Assembly: GCA_963745775.1 (NCBI GenBank)
Contig: CAVUYY010000008.1
Coordinates: forward strand, 248,001 to 312,000
Direction: 5' to 3'
DNA: 64,000 bases
Origin: Gaiellasilicea sp963745775
GTDB lineage: Bacteria; Actinomycetota; Thermoleophilia; Gaiellales; Gaiellaceae
A program made the translations under genes and the position numbers. The first letter of the stretch is position 1. Every line of letters begins with the position of its first letter. The notes beneath the pieces are model-generated. The model did no database searches, was not told where the DNA came from, and was given only the letters and a program-made list of their open reading frames with translations. Positions 26,552 to 35,454 of the stretch are shown in pieces.

Positions 26552-27442
26552 TCAGCGCAGCGGCTGCCAGTCGGGCGCGAACTCCAGCACGCCGGACGTC
26601 GCCGTGATCCGGCGAGCGCCGGTGCCGTCGCGTCGCAGCACCCACAGTTCCTGTTGCTCGTCGACGAAGCGCGTCATCGCGAGCCAGCGGCCGTCGGGCG
26701 AGATCGCTCGATCGCCGACAACGCGAGCGACGCGCCGCAGCGCGCGACCGTCGGGGCCGACCCGGTACATCCACGTCGCGCGCGAGAACACGATCGTGCG
26801 TCCGTCGGGCGACCACGCCGGGGAGCTGTCGGTCGTGCGCGCGGCCGTGGTGAGCCGCCGCTCGCCCGACCCGTCGGCGCGCATGATCACAAGCCCGCCC
26901 GCGAGCTGGCACTCGAAGACGATGAACCGGCCGGTCGGCGACCATTCGGCGTTCTGGCAGTTCGTGGTCTGGTTGGACAGCACCCGGCGCTGCGTCCCGT
27001 CGAGCTGGGAGCGGAAGATCTGGAACAGGCCGCGGTCGAAGCTCGTGAACGCCAAACTCTTGCCGTCGGGCGACCAGGTCGGAGAGAGCTCGGCGAGGTG
27101 CCCGCGCGTGACCTGCCGTAACCCGCTGCCGTCGGCGTTCATCACGAACACCCCCTGGGTCAGCCGCGCGGTCCCGGTAGCGGAGAACGCGATCCGGCGT
27201 CCGTCGGGCGACCAGGCGGCCGACCTGACGTCGGTGAACCCCGGTGGCGTGAGGTCGCGGATGCCGGAGCCGTCGGGCGCGGTCACGAAGATGTGACCAC
27301 CCTTGGGTTCGTTCCCACCGAGGTCGCGGATGTAGAGGATCGCCCCGTTCCGGCCCGGATAGGCGCTGTCGCGCGCGGCGGCCACCGAGCCGCCGGCGAG
27401 CAGCGCGAGCAGGAGCGATGCGAGCAGACCCCCGACCCTCAC
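26552..27442 (-). CDS. Secreted TolB-like beta-propeller protein
   Basis: A signal sequence (GGLLASLLLALLAGGSVAAA) is followed by PD40-type repeats, each with a WSPDGR or close variant (AAWSPDGRRIAFS, PTWSPDGKSLAFT, AEWSPTGRFIVFE, PAWSPDGRTIVFS), so about six blades. Such domains act as protein-interaction scaffolds or sit in front of peptidases; no enzymatic domain is attached here. GTG 27442 is preferred: the longer frame to 27508 would overlap the next gene and place residues before the signal peptide. Confidence 0.8.
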   Translation of the reverse strand: MRVGGLLASLLLALLAGGSVAAARDSAYPGRNGAILYIRDLGGNEPKGGHIFVTAPDGSGIRDLTPPGFTDVRSAAWSPDGRRIAFSATGTARLTQGVFVMNADGSGLRQVTRGHLAELSPTWSPDGKSLAFTSFDRGLFQIFRSQLDGTQRRVLSNQTTNCQNAEWSPTGRFIVFECQLAGGLVIMRADGSGERRLTTAARTTDSSPAWSPDGRTIVFSRATWMYRVGPDGRALRRVARVVGDRAISPDGRWLAMTRFVDEQQELWVLRRDGTGARRITATSGVLEFAPDWQPLR

Positions 27443-27486
27443 AGTGGACTTCTGTCCGGATAAACGGACGGAAAACGCGGGTCGGG

Positions 27487-27855
27487 TCAGGGGCGCTTCA
27501 CGTACCACTCCGTGAACTCGGAGCAGCGACCGTCGTCGGCGAAGCGGAGGAGGAACGCGTTGTCGTACACCTTCGCCACCGAGCCCTTGGAGTCGAGGTA
27601 CGTGCTCGTCCCGACCGCCACCGCTGCGTCGCCGTCCGCGGCGAAACAGGAGTAGCTCGCGTCGAAGCTGCCCGGGGCGTCGGGATTCTCGAGCCAGGAG
27701 TCGACCACCGCCTCGCGTCCGACGACCGGCTCGTCGAACGGGTGGTAGCGGTAGCGCACGTCGGCGGCGAACAGATCGCCGATCTCGTCCCGGGCGCCGC
27801 TCTTCCAGGCCGCGACGTAGCGCTCGAGCCAGCTCGTGACCTCGGCCGCGCTCAT
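27487..27855 (-). CDS. SnoaL-like / NTF2 fold protein
   Basis: 122 residues with the layout of small NTF2-like proteins: VTSWLERYVAAWKSGARDEI, LFAADVRYRYHPFDEPVVG, EAVVDSWL, then beta strands. Members are isomerases, hydrolases or plain binding proteins, and no active residues are decisive here. ATG 27855 stands 2 bases after the stop of the acyl-CoA dehydrogenase, so the genes are co-transcribed. Confidence 0.78.
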   Translation of the reverse strand: MSAAEVTSWLERYVAAWKSGARDEIGDLFAADVRYRYHPFDEPVVGREAVVDSWLENPDAPGSFDASYSCFAADGDAAVAVGTSTYLDSKGSVAKVYDNAFLLRFADDGRCSEFTEWYVKRP

Positions 27856-27857
27856 GC

Positions 27858-29039
27858 TCAGCCGACGCCGGCGAGGAGGAAAGCGCGGCTCTCGCGCGCC
27901 ATCTCTCGGGCGATCACGAGGCGCTGCACCTCCTGCGTTCCCTCGTAGATCTGGGTGATCTTCGCGTCGCGCATGAAGCGCTCGACCGGGTACTCCTTGA
28001 TGTAGCCGTAGCCGCCGAGGATCTGGACTGCTTCCGTCGAGACCTGCATCGCGACGTCGCCGCAGAGGAGCTTCGCCATCGCGGAGGCCTTGGTCAGCTC
28101 GGCGTCGTCGACGCCCTCGTCGCACATCTGGCCGAACCGGTACAGAAGGCCACGCGCCGCCTCGGTCATCGTCTCCATGTCGGCGAGCTTGGCCGCGATC
28201 AGCTGGTGCTGGACGATCGGCTTGCCCATCGTCTCGCGCGTCTTCGCGTATTCGAGCGCATAGTCGGTCGCGCCCTGGGCGATCCCGAGCGCCTGCGCGC
28301 CGACCCCCGGGCGCGAGCGGTCGAGGATGCGCATCGCGATCTTGAACCCCTCGCCCTCGTCGCCGAGCAGGTTCCCGGCTGGGATGCGGCAGTCGTCGAA
28401 GGCGAGCTCGCCGGTCGTCGAGCCCGAGATCCCGAGCTTCGGCTCGAGCCGCGTCACCGAGAAGCCGGGCGCGTCGGATTCGACGAGGAACGCGGAGATC
28501 CCCGAATGGCCGGCGTCAGGGTCGGTCTTCGCGAAGACGGTGTAGAGGTTCGCGACGCTCGCGTTCGTGATGAAGCGCTTGCTCCCGTTGAGGACGTACT
28601 CGTCGCCGTCGAGCCGCGCGGTCGTCCGCATCGCGGCCGAGTCGGAGCCGGAGCCGGCCTCCGTCAGCGCGTAGGCGGCGAGCCACTCGCCGGATGCGAG
28701 CCGCGGCAGGTAACGCTCCTTCTGCTCCTGGGTGCCGGCGAGCTTGAGCCCGAGCGAGCCGAGCTCCTGGACGGCGAGCAGGAGGCCGCTCGTCGCGCAG
28801 ACCTTCGAGACCTCCTCGATCGCGACGAGCGCGAGCAGCGTGCCGGTGCCCGAGCCGCCCCACTCCTCGTCGAAGAGGAGGCCGAAGATCTCGTGCTCGC
28901 GGAAGACCTCGACGACGTCCCAGGGGAACTCGTGCGACTCGTCGATCTCGGCCGCGCGCGGCGCGATCCGCTCCCGGGCGAGCGTGCGCACGAGCTCGCG
29001 GATCTCGCGTTGCTCCTCGGTGAGGACGTCCCAGGCCAC
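27858..29039 (-). CDS. Acyl-CoA dehydrogenase
   Basis: FAD-dependent enzyme that introduces a double bond next to the CoA thioester. AYALTEAGSGSDSAAMRTTA is the FAD/substrate signature, QILGGYGYIKEYPVERFMRD the second, and ITQIYEGTQEVQRLVIARE contains the catalytic Glu of short-chain and related enzymes. 393 residues, the standard length. GTG 29039 is preceded by TAGGCT at exactly 6 bases, a leaderless start. Substrate chain type is not resolved; the nearby amino-acid dehydrogenase suggests a branched short chain. Confidence 0.92.
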   Translation of the reverse strand: MAWDVLTEEQREIRELVRTLARERIAPRAAEIDESHEFPWDVVEVFREHEIFGLLFDEEWGGSGTGTLLALVAIEEVSKVCATSGLLLAVQELGSLGLKLAGTQEQKERYLPRLASGEWLAAYALTEAGSGSDSAAMRTTARLDGDEYVLNGSKRFITNASVANLYTVFAKTDPDAGHSGISAFLVESDAPGFSVTRLEPKLGISGSTTGELAFDDCRIPAGNLLGDEGEGFKIAMRILDRSRPGVGAQALGIAQGATDYALEYAKTRETMGKPIVQHQLIAAKLADMETMTEAARGLLYRFGQMCDEGVDDAELTKASAMAKLLCGDVAMQVSTEAVQILGGYGYIKEYPVERFMRDAKITQIYEGTQEVQRLVIAREMARESRAFLLAGVG

Positions 29040-29157
29040 GGCCGGAGCCTAGTCGAATGCCCGCTCGGGGACGCCGTGCTTGCTCGGGCGAGGCGAGCGT
29101 GTTCCAATGCAGGTTCGCAAGTCGGATGCCGCGACTCGGACGTTCCGAGGTGATGCG

Positions 29158-30744
29158 ATGCCCGCCGCACGCCAGCCGATCCCCGCAAGTCTCGTGATCA
29201 ACCACGAGCCTCGGCGACCAGAGCTCGATCCGACGCTGAACATCGCGGTCGACGTCGACCGCACCGGGTCGCCGCGCAACCGGCTGGTCACGATCGGCGA
29301 CTCGGTCACGCAGGGCTTCATGAGTGGGGCGATCTTCCGCACCGATCTCTCGTGGCCTGCAGTCGTCGCGTTCGAGCTCGGCGACTTCGCGGGCTTCCGG
29401 CGCCCGGTCTACGAAGCGCCGAGCGGCCCGGGCGGCCTACCGCTCGACTTCGAGCGAGCCTTGCGCTCGTTCGAGTCGGAGTTCGGCCCGAAGCTCGACT
29501 GGCACGAGATCGTCCGCGCCGTGGGCTGGCTCCACGGCTATCTGGACCGGGTCGAGGACTACTGGGAGCGAGGCGACGGGGCCAAGACGCCGACGGGCGA
29601 AGCGATCCTCCACAACCTGGCGATCTACGGCTGGGATCTCCGCGACACGCTGTCGCTCAATGCGACAAGCGTGCGCGGGCGGTTGGGGCGGCCGCGGGAC
29701 GACGTGTGGTTGCCCAAGCAGAAGGTGCAGGACGACAACGACCGGGCCGCGCTCGTGGTGCTCGAGACCGCCCGTGGGCCTGCCAAGCGCGCGCTCACCA
29801 CGCTTCGAGCTGCCCGCGCCCTCGGCGCAGAGGGCACGGATGCGTCCGGCACCGGACCGGGGATCGAGACCCTGGTCGTGCTCCTCGGCTCGAACAACGC
29901 TCTTCAAGCCGTCACCCGGCTCGAGGTGCGCTGGAGCGGAGACGGCTACGCCGATTTCGCCCAGAAGGGCGCGTTCAGCGTGTGGCGGCCGGAGCACTTC
30001 GCGGCCGAATGGGGACTCCTCGTCGACGAGCTTCGCCGGATCAAGGCCCGTCACGTGATCGTGGGAACCGTTCCTTCGGTGACGATCGCGCCGATCGCGA
30101 GAGGTGTGCGCGGCAAGGTGCGGCTCGGCTCGCGCTACTACCCCTACTACACGCGCCCGTGGATTCGGGACGAGGACTTCGATCCGAGCTCCGACCCGCA
30201 TCTCACCGAGGACGAGGCTCGCGCGGTCGACTCCGCCGTCGACGCCTACAACAAGACGATCATCGACTCCGTCGCGGCGGCGCGAGAGGCCGGGCTCGAT
30301 TGGTATCTGTTCGACCTCGGCGGGTTCCTCGACCGGCTCGCGTCGAAGCGCTATCTGACGGACCCCGCGGCCAGGCCGGCCTGGTGGACGCCCTATCCGC
30401 TGCCGCCCGAGCTGGCGGCCCTCGACCCGGTTCCGAACACGAGGTTCTTCGCGTCGGGACCGGACGGTCGAACGGACGGCGGGCTCTTCTCGCTCGACGG
30501 AATCCACCCGACCACGATCGGCTACGGGCTGATCGCGCAGGAGGTGATCGCGATCATGAATCTCGCCCAGGTCGAGTTCCGGCTGCCGTCCGGCGACCGC
30601 CGAACCGAGCCCGGTGCCGTCGACTTCAGCCGCGTAGTCGCCTCCGACACGCTGATCACCAGGCCGCCGAAGTCGCTGGGAGGACAGATGGCGACCCTGG
30701 GCTGGCTCGACGACAAGCTCGACTGGGTGCGCGTGCTCTTCTAA
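29158..30744 (+). CDS. SGNH/GDSL-type hydrolase
   Basis: 528 residues. RLVTIGDSVTQGFMSG is block I with the nucleophile Ser, VVLLGSNNAL resembles block III with the Asn, and SLDGIHPTTIGYGLIAQ is block V with the catalytic Asp and His. The protein is much longer than typical GDSL esterases, with a large insert between blocks I and III (DWHEIVRAVGWLHGYLDRVE), so the substrate may be unusual. No signal peptide. ATG 29158 has GAGGTG 5 bases upstream. The 3' end overlaps the convergent sugar dehydrogenase by 4 bases. Confidence 0.82.
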   Translation: MPAARQPIPASLVINHEPRRPELDPTLNIAVDVDRTGSPRNRLVTIGDSVTQGFMSGAIFRTDLSWPAVVAFELGDFAGFRRPVYEAPSGPGGLPLDFERALRSFESEFGPKLDWHEIVRAVGWLHGYLDRVEDYWERGDGAKTPTGEAILHNLAIYGWDLRDTLSLNATSVRGRLGRPRDDVWLPKQKVQDDNDRAALVVLETARGPAKRALTTLRAARALGAEGTDASGTGPGIETLVVLLGSNNALQAVTRLEVRWSGDGYADFAQKGAFSVWRPEHFAAEWGLLVDELRRIKARHVIVGTVPSVTIAPIARGVRGKVRLGSRYYPYYTRPWIRDEDFDPSSDPHLTEDEARAVDSAVDAYNKTIIDSVAAAREAGLDWYLFDLGGFLDRLASKRYLTDPAARPAWWTPYPLPPELAALDPVPNTRFFASGPDGRTDGGLFSLDGIHPTTIGYGLIAQEVIAIMNLAQVEFRLPSGDRRTEPGAVDFSRVVASDTLITRPPKSLGGQMATLGWLDDKLDWVRVLF

Positions 30745-32029
30745 GAGCCGACGTAGCGGATCCGGTGGAGCGCGCCGCCGGCGAAGTCGAGGTAGAAGAG
30801 GTCGCCGCCGGGACCGGTGAGCAGGCGAACGGGGCTCGCGACATCGCGGCGGACGAGCTCGATCCGGTCCGGCTCCGGTCTGCCGCCGTCGCCGGTCGGG
30901 ATCGCCCAGATGCAGCCGCGGACGAAGTCGGCGACGAAGAGAGCGCCGCGGTAGCGCTCCGGGTAGGAGGTGCCGCGGTAGAAGGCGAGCCCTGAGAGCG
31001 CCTGCGTTCCCTCGCCGCAGCCGTCTTCCTCGATCACCTCCTTGTCGCGGGCGAAGGCGACCTCTGGAGGCGTGGCGGAGCCGCTCTCGTACAGCCGCTC
31101 GCAGATCGGCACGTTCGCCTCGTCGTAGCTCCGAAGCGGCGCCTCGCCTTCGAAGCAGGGCCAGCCGAAGTTCCGTCGCTCGCCGTCGACCACGTTCAGC
31201 TCGTCCGCTCGTGTCGAGCCGACGTCGCCGATCCAGAGCTCCGAGCTCTCGGGCCGGAACGCGAACCGGAACGGGTTCCGGAAGCCGTAGGCGACAAGCT
31301 CGGCGCGAGCCGCTAGCAGGGTCGACGCGGACGACCGACCCGCTGACTCCGAGCGGATCGCCGATCCGTGCTCGCGTCCTGCGCCCGGAGCGCTCCACCC
31401 TCGCGGGGCGGATCGCCGCAGACGTTTCCGACCTCGCCGGTGTCGACGCGGTCGTAGCTCGCGCCCTCGCCCCCGCTCGCGTAGAGCAACCCGTCCGGGC
31501 CGAAGGCGAGATCGCCGACCCCGTGGCTCGGATACTGCTGGCACCAGCCGGAGAGGAGGACGCGCTCGGAACCGTCGGGCCCGAGCCGCGAGAGCCGGCC
31601 GCTCACCGGACACGCACCTTCGAAGAGCCCCTCGCAGCGCCCGCGGCCGAGCGGCTCGCGCGCGCCAACCGGCCCGTCGAAGGTGTAGAGCACGTAGACG
31701 AACGGACGAGCGGGAAAGTTCGGGTCGAGCGCGAGCCCGAAGAGGCCGCGGTCGCCGTTCGAGAAGACGCGGCTGCCGAGGTCGGCGTACAGGCTCGGGC
31801 GGCGGCTCCCGAGCGCAGGGAACTCGAGCACGCGACCTCGCTTCTCGGCGACGAAGACGCGGCCGTCGCGCGCGAACGCGACCGCGAGCGGCTCCCGCAG
31901 CCCGCTCAGGACGATCTCGTCGGCGAACCCAGGAGCCGGCGTCGGCGGATCGTCGCCGCCCAGGGCGAAGACCGCTACCGCCGCGGCCAGCAACGCGGCG
32001 GCGACCAAGACTCCGATCCTCCTGAGCAT
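30741..32029 (-). CDS. PQQ-dependent sugar dehydrogenase-like protein (GSDH family), two frameshifts
   Basis: An N-terminal hydrophobic anchor or signal (VLVAAALLAAAVAVFALGG) precedes a six-bladed quinoprotein propeller: GLREPLAVAFARDGRVFVAE, GDRGLFGLALDPNF, HGVGDLAFGPDGLLYAS, ELVAYGFRNPFRFAF, LWIGDVGSTRADELNVV and FGWPCFEGEAP are the conserved GSDH blocks. The protein acts outside the membrane on sugars or similar substrates. The frame changes near 31375 and again near 31325 (via RIGDPLGVSGSVVRVDP); the span is 3n+2, fitting two extra bases. ATG 32029 fits the signal peptide. Confidence 0.82.
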
Positions 32030-32092
32030 CGAGCGTGAAGGATCGCAGCCGCGGTCTTGGCAGCTCAGGCTCGGACGGTACGCTGGGCGGCC

Positions 32093-33629
32093 GTGATCCT
32101 CGAGAACGGCATCATCCGGACGCTCGACCCGTCGCTGCCGACGTCGCGGGCGCTCGCGATTGCCGGCCCGCTCGTGGCCGGCGGCGTGGGCGTCCACGAG
32201 AGCGCGCTCGCGAGCCCGGAGACGATCGACCTCGGCGGTCGCTGCGTCCTCCCCGCCTTCACGGATTCGCATGTGCACTTCCCCACGTGGGCGCTCGCCC
32301 AGCGGCAGGTCAAGCTCGACGGCTGCGAGTCGCTCGGGGAGGCGCTTGCACGGGTCGGCGCGGCGGCGCGAGTGTCCGGCCGCTGGCTGCGCGGCTACGG
32401 CTGGCGCGACGGCGACTGGAATCCCCCGACCTCGCCGACGAAGGAAGCCCTGGACGAGGTCACGGGCGAGACGCCGGCGATCTTCATCTCGAAGGACTAC
32501 CACTCGGTCTGGCTCAACTCGGCGGCGCTCGCGCATGCGGGCGGCGACCTCGAGGTCGAAGGCGGGGTGGTCGAGCGGAACGAGCACGGCGAGCCGACCG
32601 GGATCCTCCGCGAGGAGTCGGCCTGGCGCTTCCGCGACCGCTACGTCGTGACGACGCAGGACGAGTGGGTCGAAGCGACGCGAGCCGGAGTCAAGCTCGC
32701 GAACTCCAGGGGCGTGTGCGCGATCCACGACAAGGACGGCTGGCTCGGCTCGCCGGGGATCTTCCAGCGGATCCGGGACGAGGGGAACCTCTCGCTGCGA
32801 GTCTGGGGCTCGATCCCCCACGATCTGATCGGGCAGGCGGCCGAGCTCTCGCTGCGCTCCGGCTTCGGCGACGAGTTCCTGCGGATCGGCTATCTGAAGT
32901 GCTTCATGGACGGGACGCTCGGCTCGCGGACAGCGCTGATGACTGACGGAAGCGGCGTTCGGATCACGAGTCGCGAGGAGCTGGAGGAGATCGTCCGGCT
33001 GGGCGCCGCGGCGGGCTGGCCGGTTGCCGTGCACGCGATCGGCGACCAGGCGAACCGCGACGCGCTCGACGCCTTCGAGGCGACGCGCGAGGTCTGGCAG
33101 CCGCTCGGTCTGCGGCACCGGATCGAGCATGCGCAATGTCTCGCGCCCGAGGAGCTCCCGCGTTTCGCCGAGCTCGGGATCGCGTGCTCGGTGCAGTTCA
33201 GTCATGCGCCATCTGACCGCGATCTCGCCGAGCGCTTCTGGCCCGACCGGCTCGACGGCACCTACTCCTTCCGCAGCCTGCTCGAGTCCGGCGCGCTGCT
33301 CGCGAACGGGTCGGATGCGCCGGTGGAGGAGCTCGACCCGCTCGCCGGGATCGCGGCGGGAGTGACCCGAACGATCGACGACGCGCCCGGCGTGGCGGGC
33401 GGATCAGACGCTGACCGTCGAGCAGGCGCTGCAGGCGACGTGCGTGAACCCGGCGTGGCTCTCCGGTGACGAGCGGCGCCGCGGTCGCCTGCTGCCGAGC
33501 TACCTCGCGGACGCGGTCGTGCTCGACCGCGATCCGTTTAGCGTCGAACCCGAGGAGCTCGCGGGGCTTGAGGTCGTCGCGACGATGGTCGGCGGTCGCT
33601 GGGTGCACAACCCGCCGCCCTGGGACTGA
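32093..33629 (+). CDS. Amidohydrolase family protein (YtcJ-like), one frameshift
   Basis: A metal-dependent amidohydrolase of the Amidohydro_3 type. LPAFTDSHVHFPTWAL holds the HxH metal motif, FISKDYHSVWLNS is typical of YtcJ-like enzymes, VAVHAIGDQANRDAL and LRHRIEHAQCL supply further His ligands, and LANGSDAPVEELDPL the catalytic Asp. The frame breaks near 33390; dropping one base gives WRADQTLTVEQALQATCVNP and the terminal part to TGA 33629. GTG 32093 has a TACGCT box 8 bases upstream. The natural substrate (an amide, ester or cyclic urea) is unknown. Confidence 0.85.
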
Positions 33630-33749
33630 CGCACGGCGCAGCCGCTTGACCGGCGCAGCGGCATCGGTACCGGGGATCGACTGGCACCAAATCGGCACGA
33701 AGCCGTCACACACCCGGCACACCTAACCCCGTACGCTGACTCTCCCCTT

Positions 33750-33774
33750 GGGTGGGTGGGGGGTGGAGAGGTGG
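33750..33774 (+). other. G-rich tract, quadruplex-capable
   Basis: G-runs at 33750-33752, 33754-33756, 33758-33763 and 33772-33774 with loops of 1, 1 and 8 bases satisfy the G-quadruplex pattern. The tract lies 40-65 bases before the -10 box of the HxlR gene. The whole interval 33630-33827 has no gene. Confidence 0.4.
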
Positions 33775-33815
33775 GTCCATGCGGCTTCGAAGGACGCGTC
33801 CGCGAAGGGCGGGAG

Positions 33816-33821
33816 TACAAT
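33816..33821 (+). promoter_or_regulatory. -10 box of leaderless HxlR gene
   Basis: TACAAT with exactly 6 bases to GTG 33828; no ribosome-binding site is present. Confidence 0.55.
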
Positions 33822-33827
33822 CCGCAC

Positions 33828-34172
33828 GTGTCCATCCGCACGATGAACCCGGTTCACGACGCGACCTGCTCGGTGGCTGCGTGCGCGGAGATCATCGGCG
33901 CCAAGTGGACGGCGCTCCTCGTGCACGACCTCTCGGAGGGCGCGCGGCGCTTCTCGGAGCTCGAGCACTCGTGCCGCGGAATCAGCCCGCGCACGCTCTC
34001 CGAGCGCCTGCGCTGGCTCGAATCCGAGGGACTCGTCGTCCGCAAGAGCTATCCGGAATCGCCGCCGCGGGTCGAGTACGAGCTGACGCTGAAGGGCGAG
34101 GGGCTGCTGCCGATCATCGGCGAGATGCGCCGCTTCGGCCACGAGTTCCTGGGCTGCACTAGCTCCGCGTAG
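33828..34172 (+). CDS. HxlR-family winged-helix regulator
   Basis: 114 residues of the HxlR/MarR-like type: CAEIIGAKWTALLVHDLSEG, GARRFSELEHSCRGISPRTL, SERLRWLESEGLVVRK and RVEYELTLKGEGLLPII are the family blocks. Members often answer to redox or electrophile stress through an N-terminal Cys; here the N-terminus has HDATCSVAACAE with two Cys. GTG 33828 is chosen from the TACAAT box. Its stop overlaps that of the convergent peptidase T by 14 bases. Confidence 0.88.
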   Translation: MSIRTMNPVHDATCSVAACAEIIGAKWTALLVHDLSEGARRFSELEHSCRGISPRTLSERLRWLESEGLVVRKSYPESPPRVEYELTLKGEGLLPIIGEMRRFGHEFLGCTSSA

Positions 34173-35454
34173 CGGCCGCCTCGGGTTCGGCCCAGACGCG
34201 CGCGAGCTCGACCACCGTCGCCGCGGCGGCCGCCATGTCCTGCACGCTCGCCCATTCGCGCAGCGAGTGGTACTCCTGGCCGCCGGTGAAGATGTTCGGC
34301 GTCGGCAGGCCACGCGCGGAGAGCCGGGCACCGTCCGTTCCGCCGCGGATGATCGCGTGCACCGGCTCGACGCCGGCGCGGCGCACGGCCTCCTCGGCCG
34401 CCGCGACGACACGCGGATGGCGGTCGATCACCTCGCGCATGTTGCGATAGGTCTCCTGCTCGGCGACCTCGACGCGTGCCCGTGGCTCCTTGCGCCCCAC
34501 TTCCTCGGCCACGGTCCGGATCAGAGCCAGATGCTCGTCGAGCTTCGCCCTGTCGTGATCGCGCACGATCAGCTCGACGGTGGTCTTCTCGCCGGTGCCC
34601 GCGATCCCGGTCGGGTGGACGAACCCCTCGCGCTGCTCGGTCGTCTCGGGCGAGAGCCGGTCGCGCGGCAGCGCCGCAACGAAGTCGGAAGCCAGCCTGA
34701 TGCTGTTGACGAGCTTCCCCTTCGCCGAGCCGGGATGGACGGCGCGCCCATGGATCGTCACGACCACCTTCCAGGCGTTGAACGTCTCGGTCTCGATCTC
34801 GCCCAGGCCGGAGCCGTCGAGCGTGTAGGCGTACTGCGCGCCGAAGTCGTCCAGATCGAGATGATCGGCGCCCGCGCCGATCTCCTCGTCGACGGTGAAG
34901 CAGACCCGAATCGGGGCGTGCGCCGACCCTCCGTTGCGCTTGAGCCAGGCCACCGCGCTCATGATCTCGGCCACGCCGGCCTTGTCGTCGGCTCCCAGCA
35001 GCGTCGTTCCGTCGGTCGTGACGAGGTCGTGCCCGATCTTCTCGGCGAGCGCGGGCTGCTCCTGCGGGTCGAGCACCTGCGTCTCGTCTCCCGAGAGCAC
35101 GAGCCGCGAGCCGTCGTAGCTTCGGTGCACGGTCGGCTGCACGTTGGTTCCGGTGACGTCCGGCGAGGTGTCGACGTGCGCGATCAGCCCGATCACCGGG
35201 GCGCCCTCCGTCCCCGGCAGCGACGCGTAGACGTAGCCGAACTCGTCGAGGCGGACGTCGTCGAGGCCCAGCTCGAGCAGCTCGGCCTCGAGCAGCCGCG
35301 ACAGGTCGAGCTGCTTCGCGGTCGAGGGCGACGTGGACTGGCCGTAGGCGGACTGCGTGTCGATCCGGACGTAGCGCAGGAAGCGCTCGAGGACGTCGTC
35401 GGCCAGATCGGCGGCGAGCGGCGAGCTGTAGCCGCTCTCAGCCAAGAGCGCCAA
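34159..35454 (-). CDS. pepT: Peptidase T (tripeptidase, M20 family)
   Basis: Zinc aminotripeptidase. IGLIAHVDTSPDVTG and LLGADDKAGVAEI carry the metal His and bridging Asp, CFTVDEEIGAGADH the catalytic Glu, and IIRGGTDGARLSARGLPTPN the PepT-specific block. 431 residues, slightly longer than the usual 400-410. The start is TTG at 35454 or 35445; both overlap the end of the upstream dipeptidase gene (stop at 35438), so translation is coupled. Together the two genes would finish peptide breakdown to amino acids. Confidence 0.9.
   Translation of the reverse strand: MALLAESGYSSPLAADLADDVLERFLRYVRIDTQSAYGQSTSPSTAKQLDLSRLLEAELLELGLDDVRLDEFGYVYASLPGTEGAPVIGLIAHVDTSPDVTGTNVQPTVHRSYDGSRLVLSGDETQVLDPQEQPALAEKIGHDLVTTDGTTLLGADDKAGVAEIMSAVAWLKRNGGSAHAPIRVCFTVDEEIGAGADHLDLDDFGAQYAYTLDGSGLGEIETETFNAWKVVVTIHGRAVHPGSAKGKLVNSIRLASDFVAALPRDRLSPETTEQREGFVHPTGIAGTGEKTTVELIVRDHDRAKLDEHLALIRTVAEEVGRKEPRARVEVAEQETYRNMREVIDRHPRVVAAAEEAVRRAGVEPVHAIIRGGTDGARLSARGLPTPNIFTGGQEYHSLREWASVQDMAAAAATVVELARVWAEPEAAATRS

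Noticed and set aside
27452..27469. GTCCG-N6-CGGAC inverted repeat ahead of the TolB-like gene
   Set aside because: Five-base arms are expected by chance in such GC-rich DNA and there is no supporting promoter geometry.
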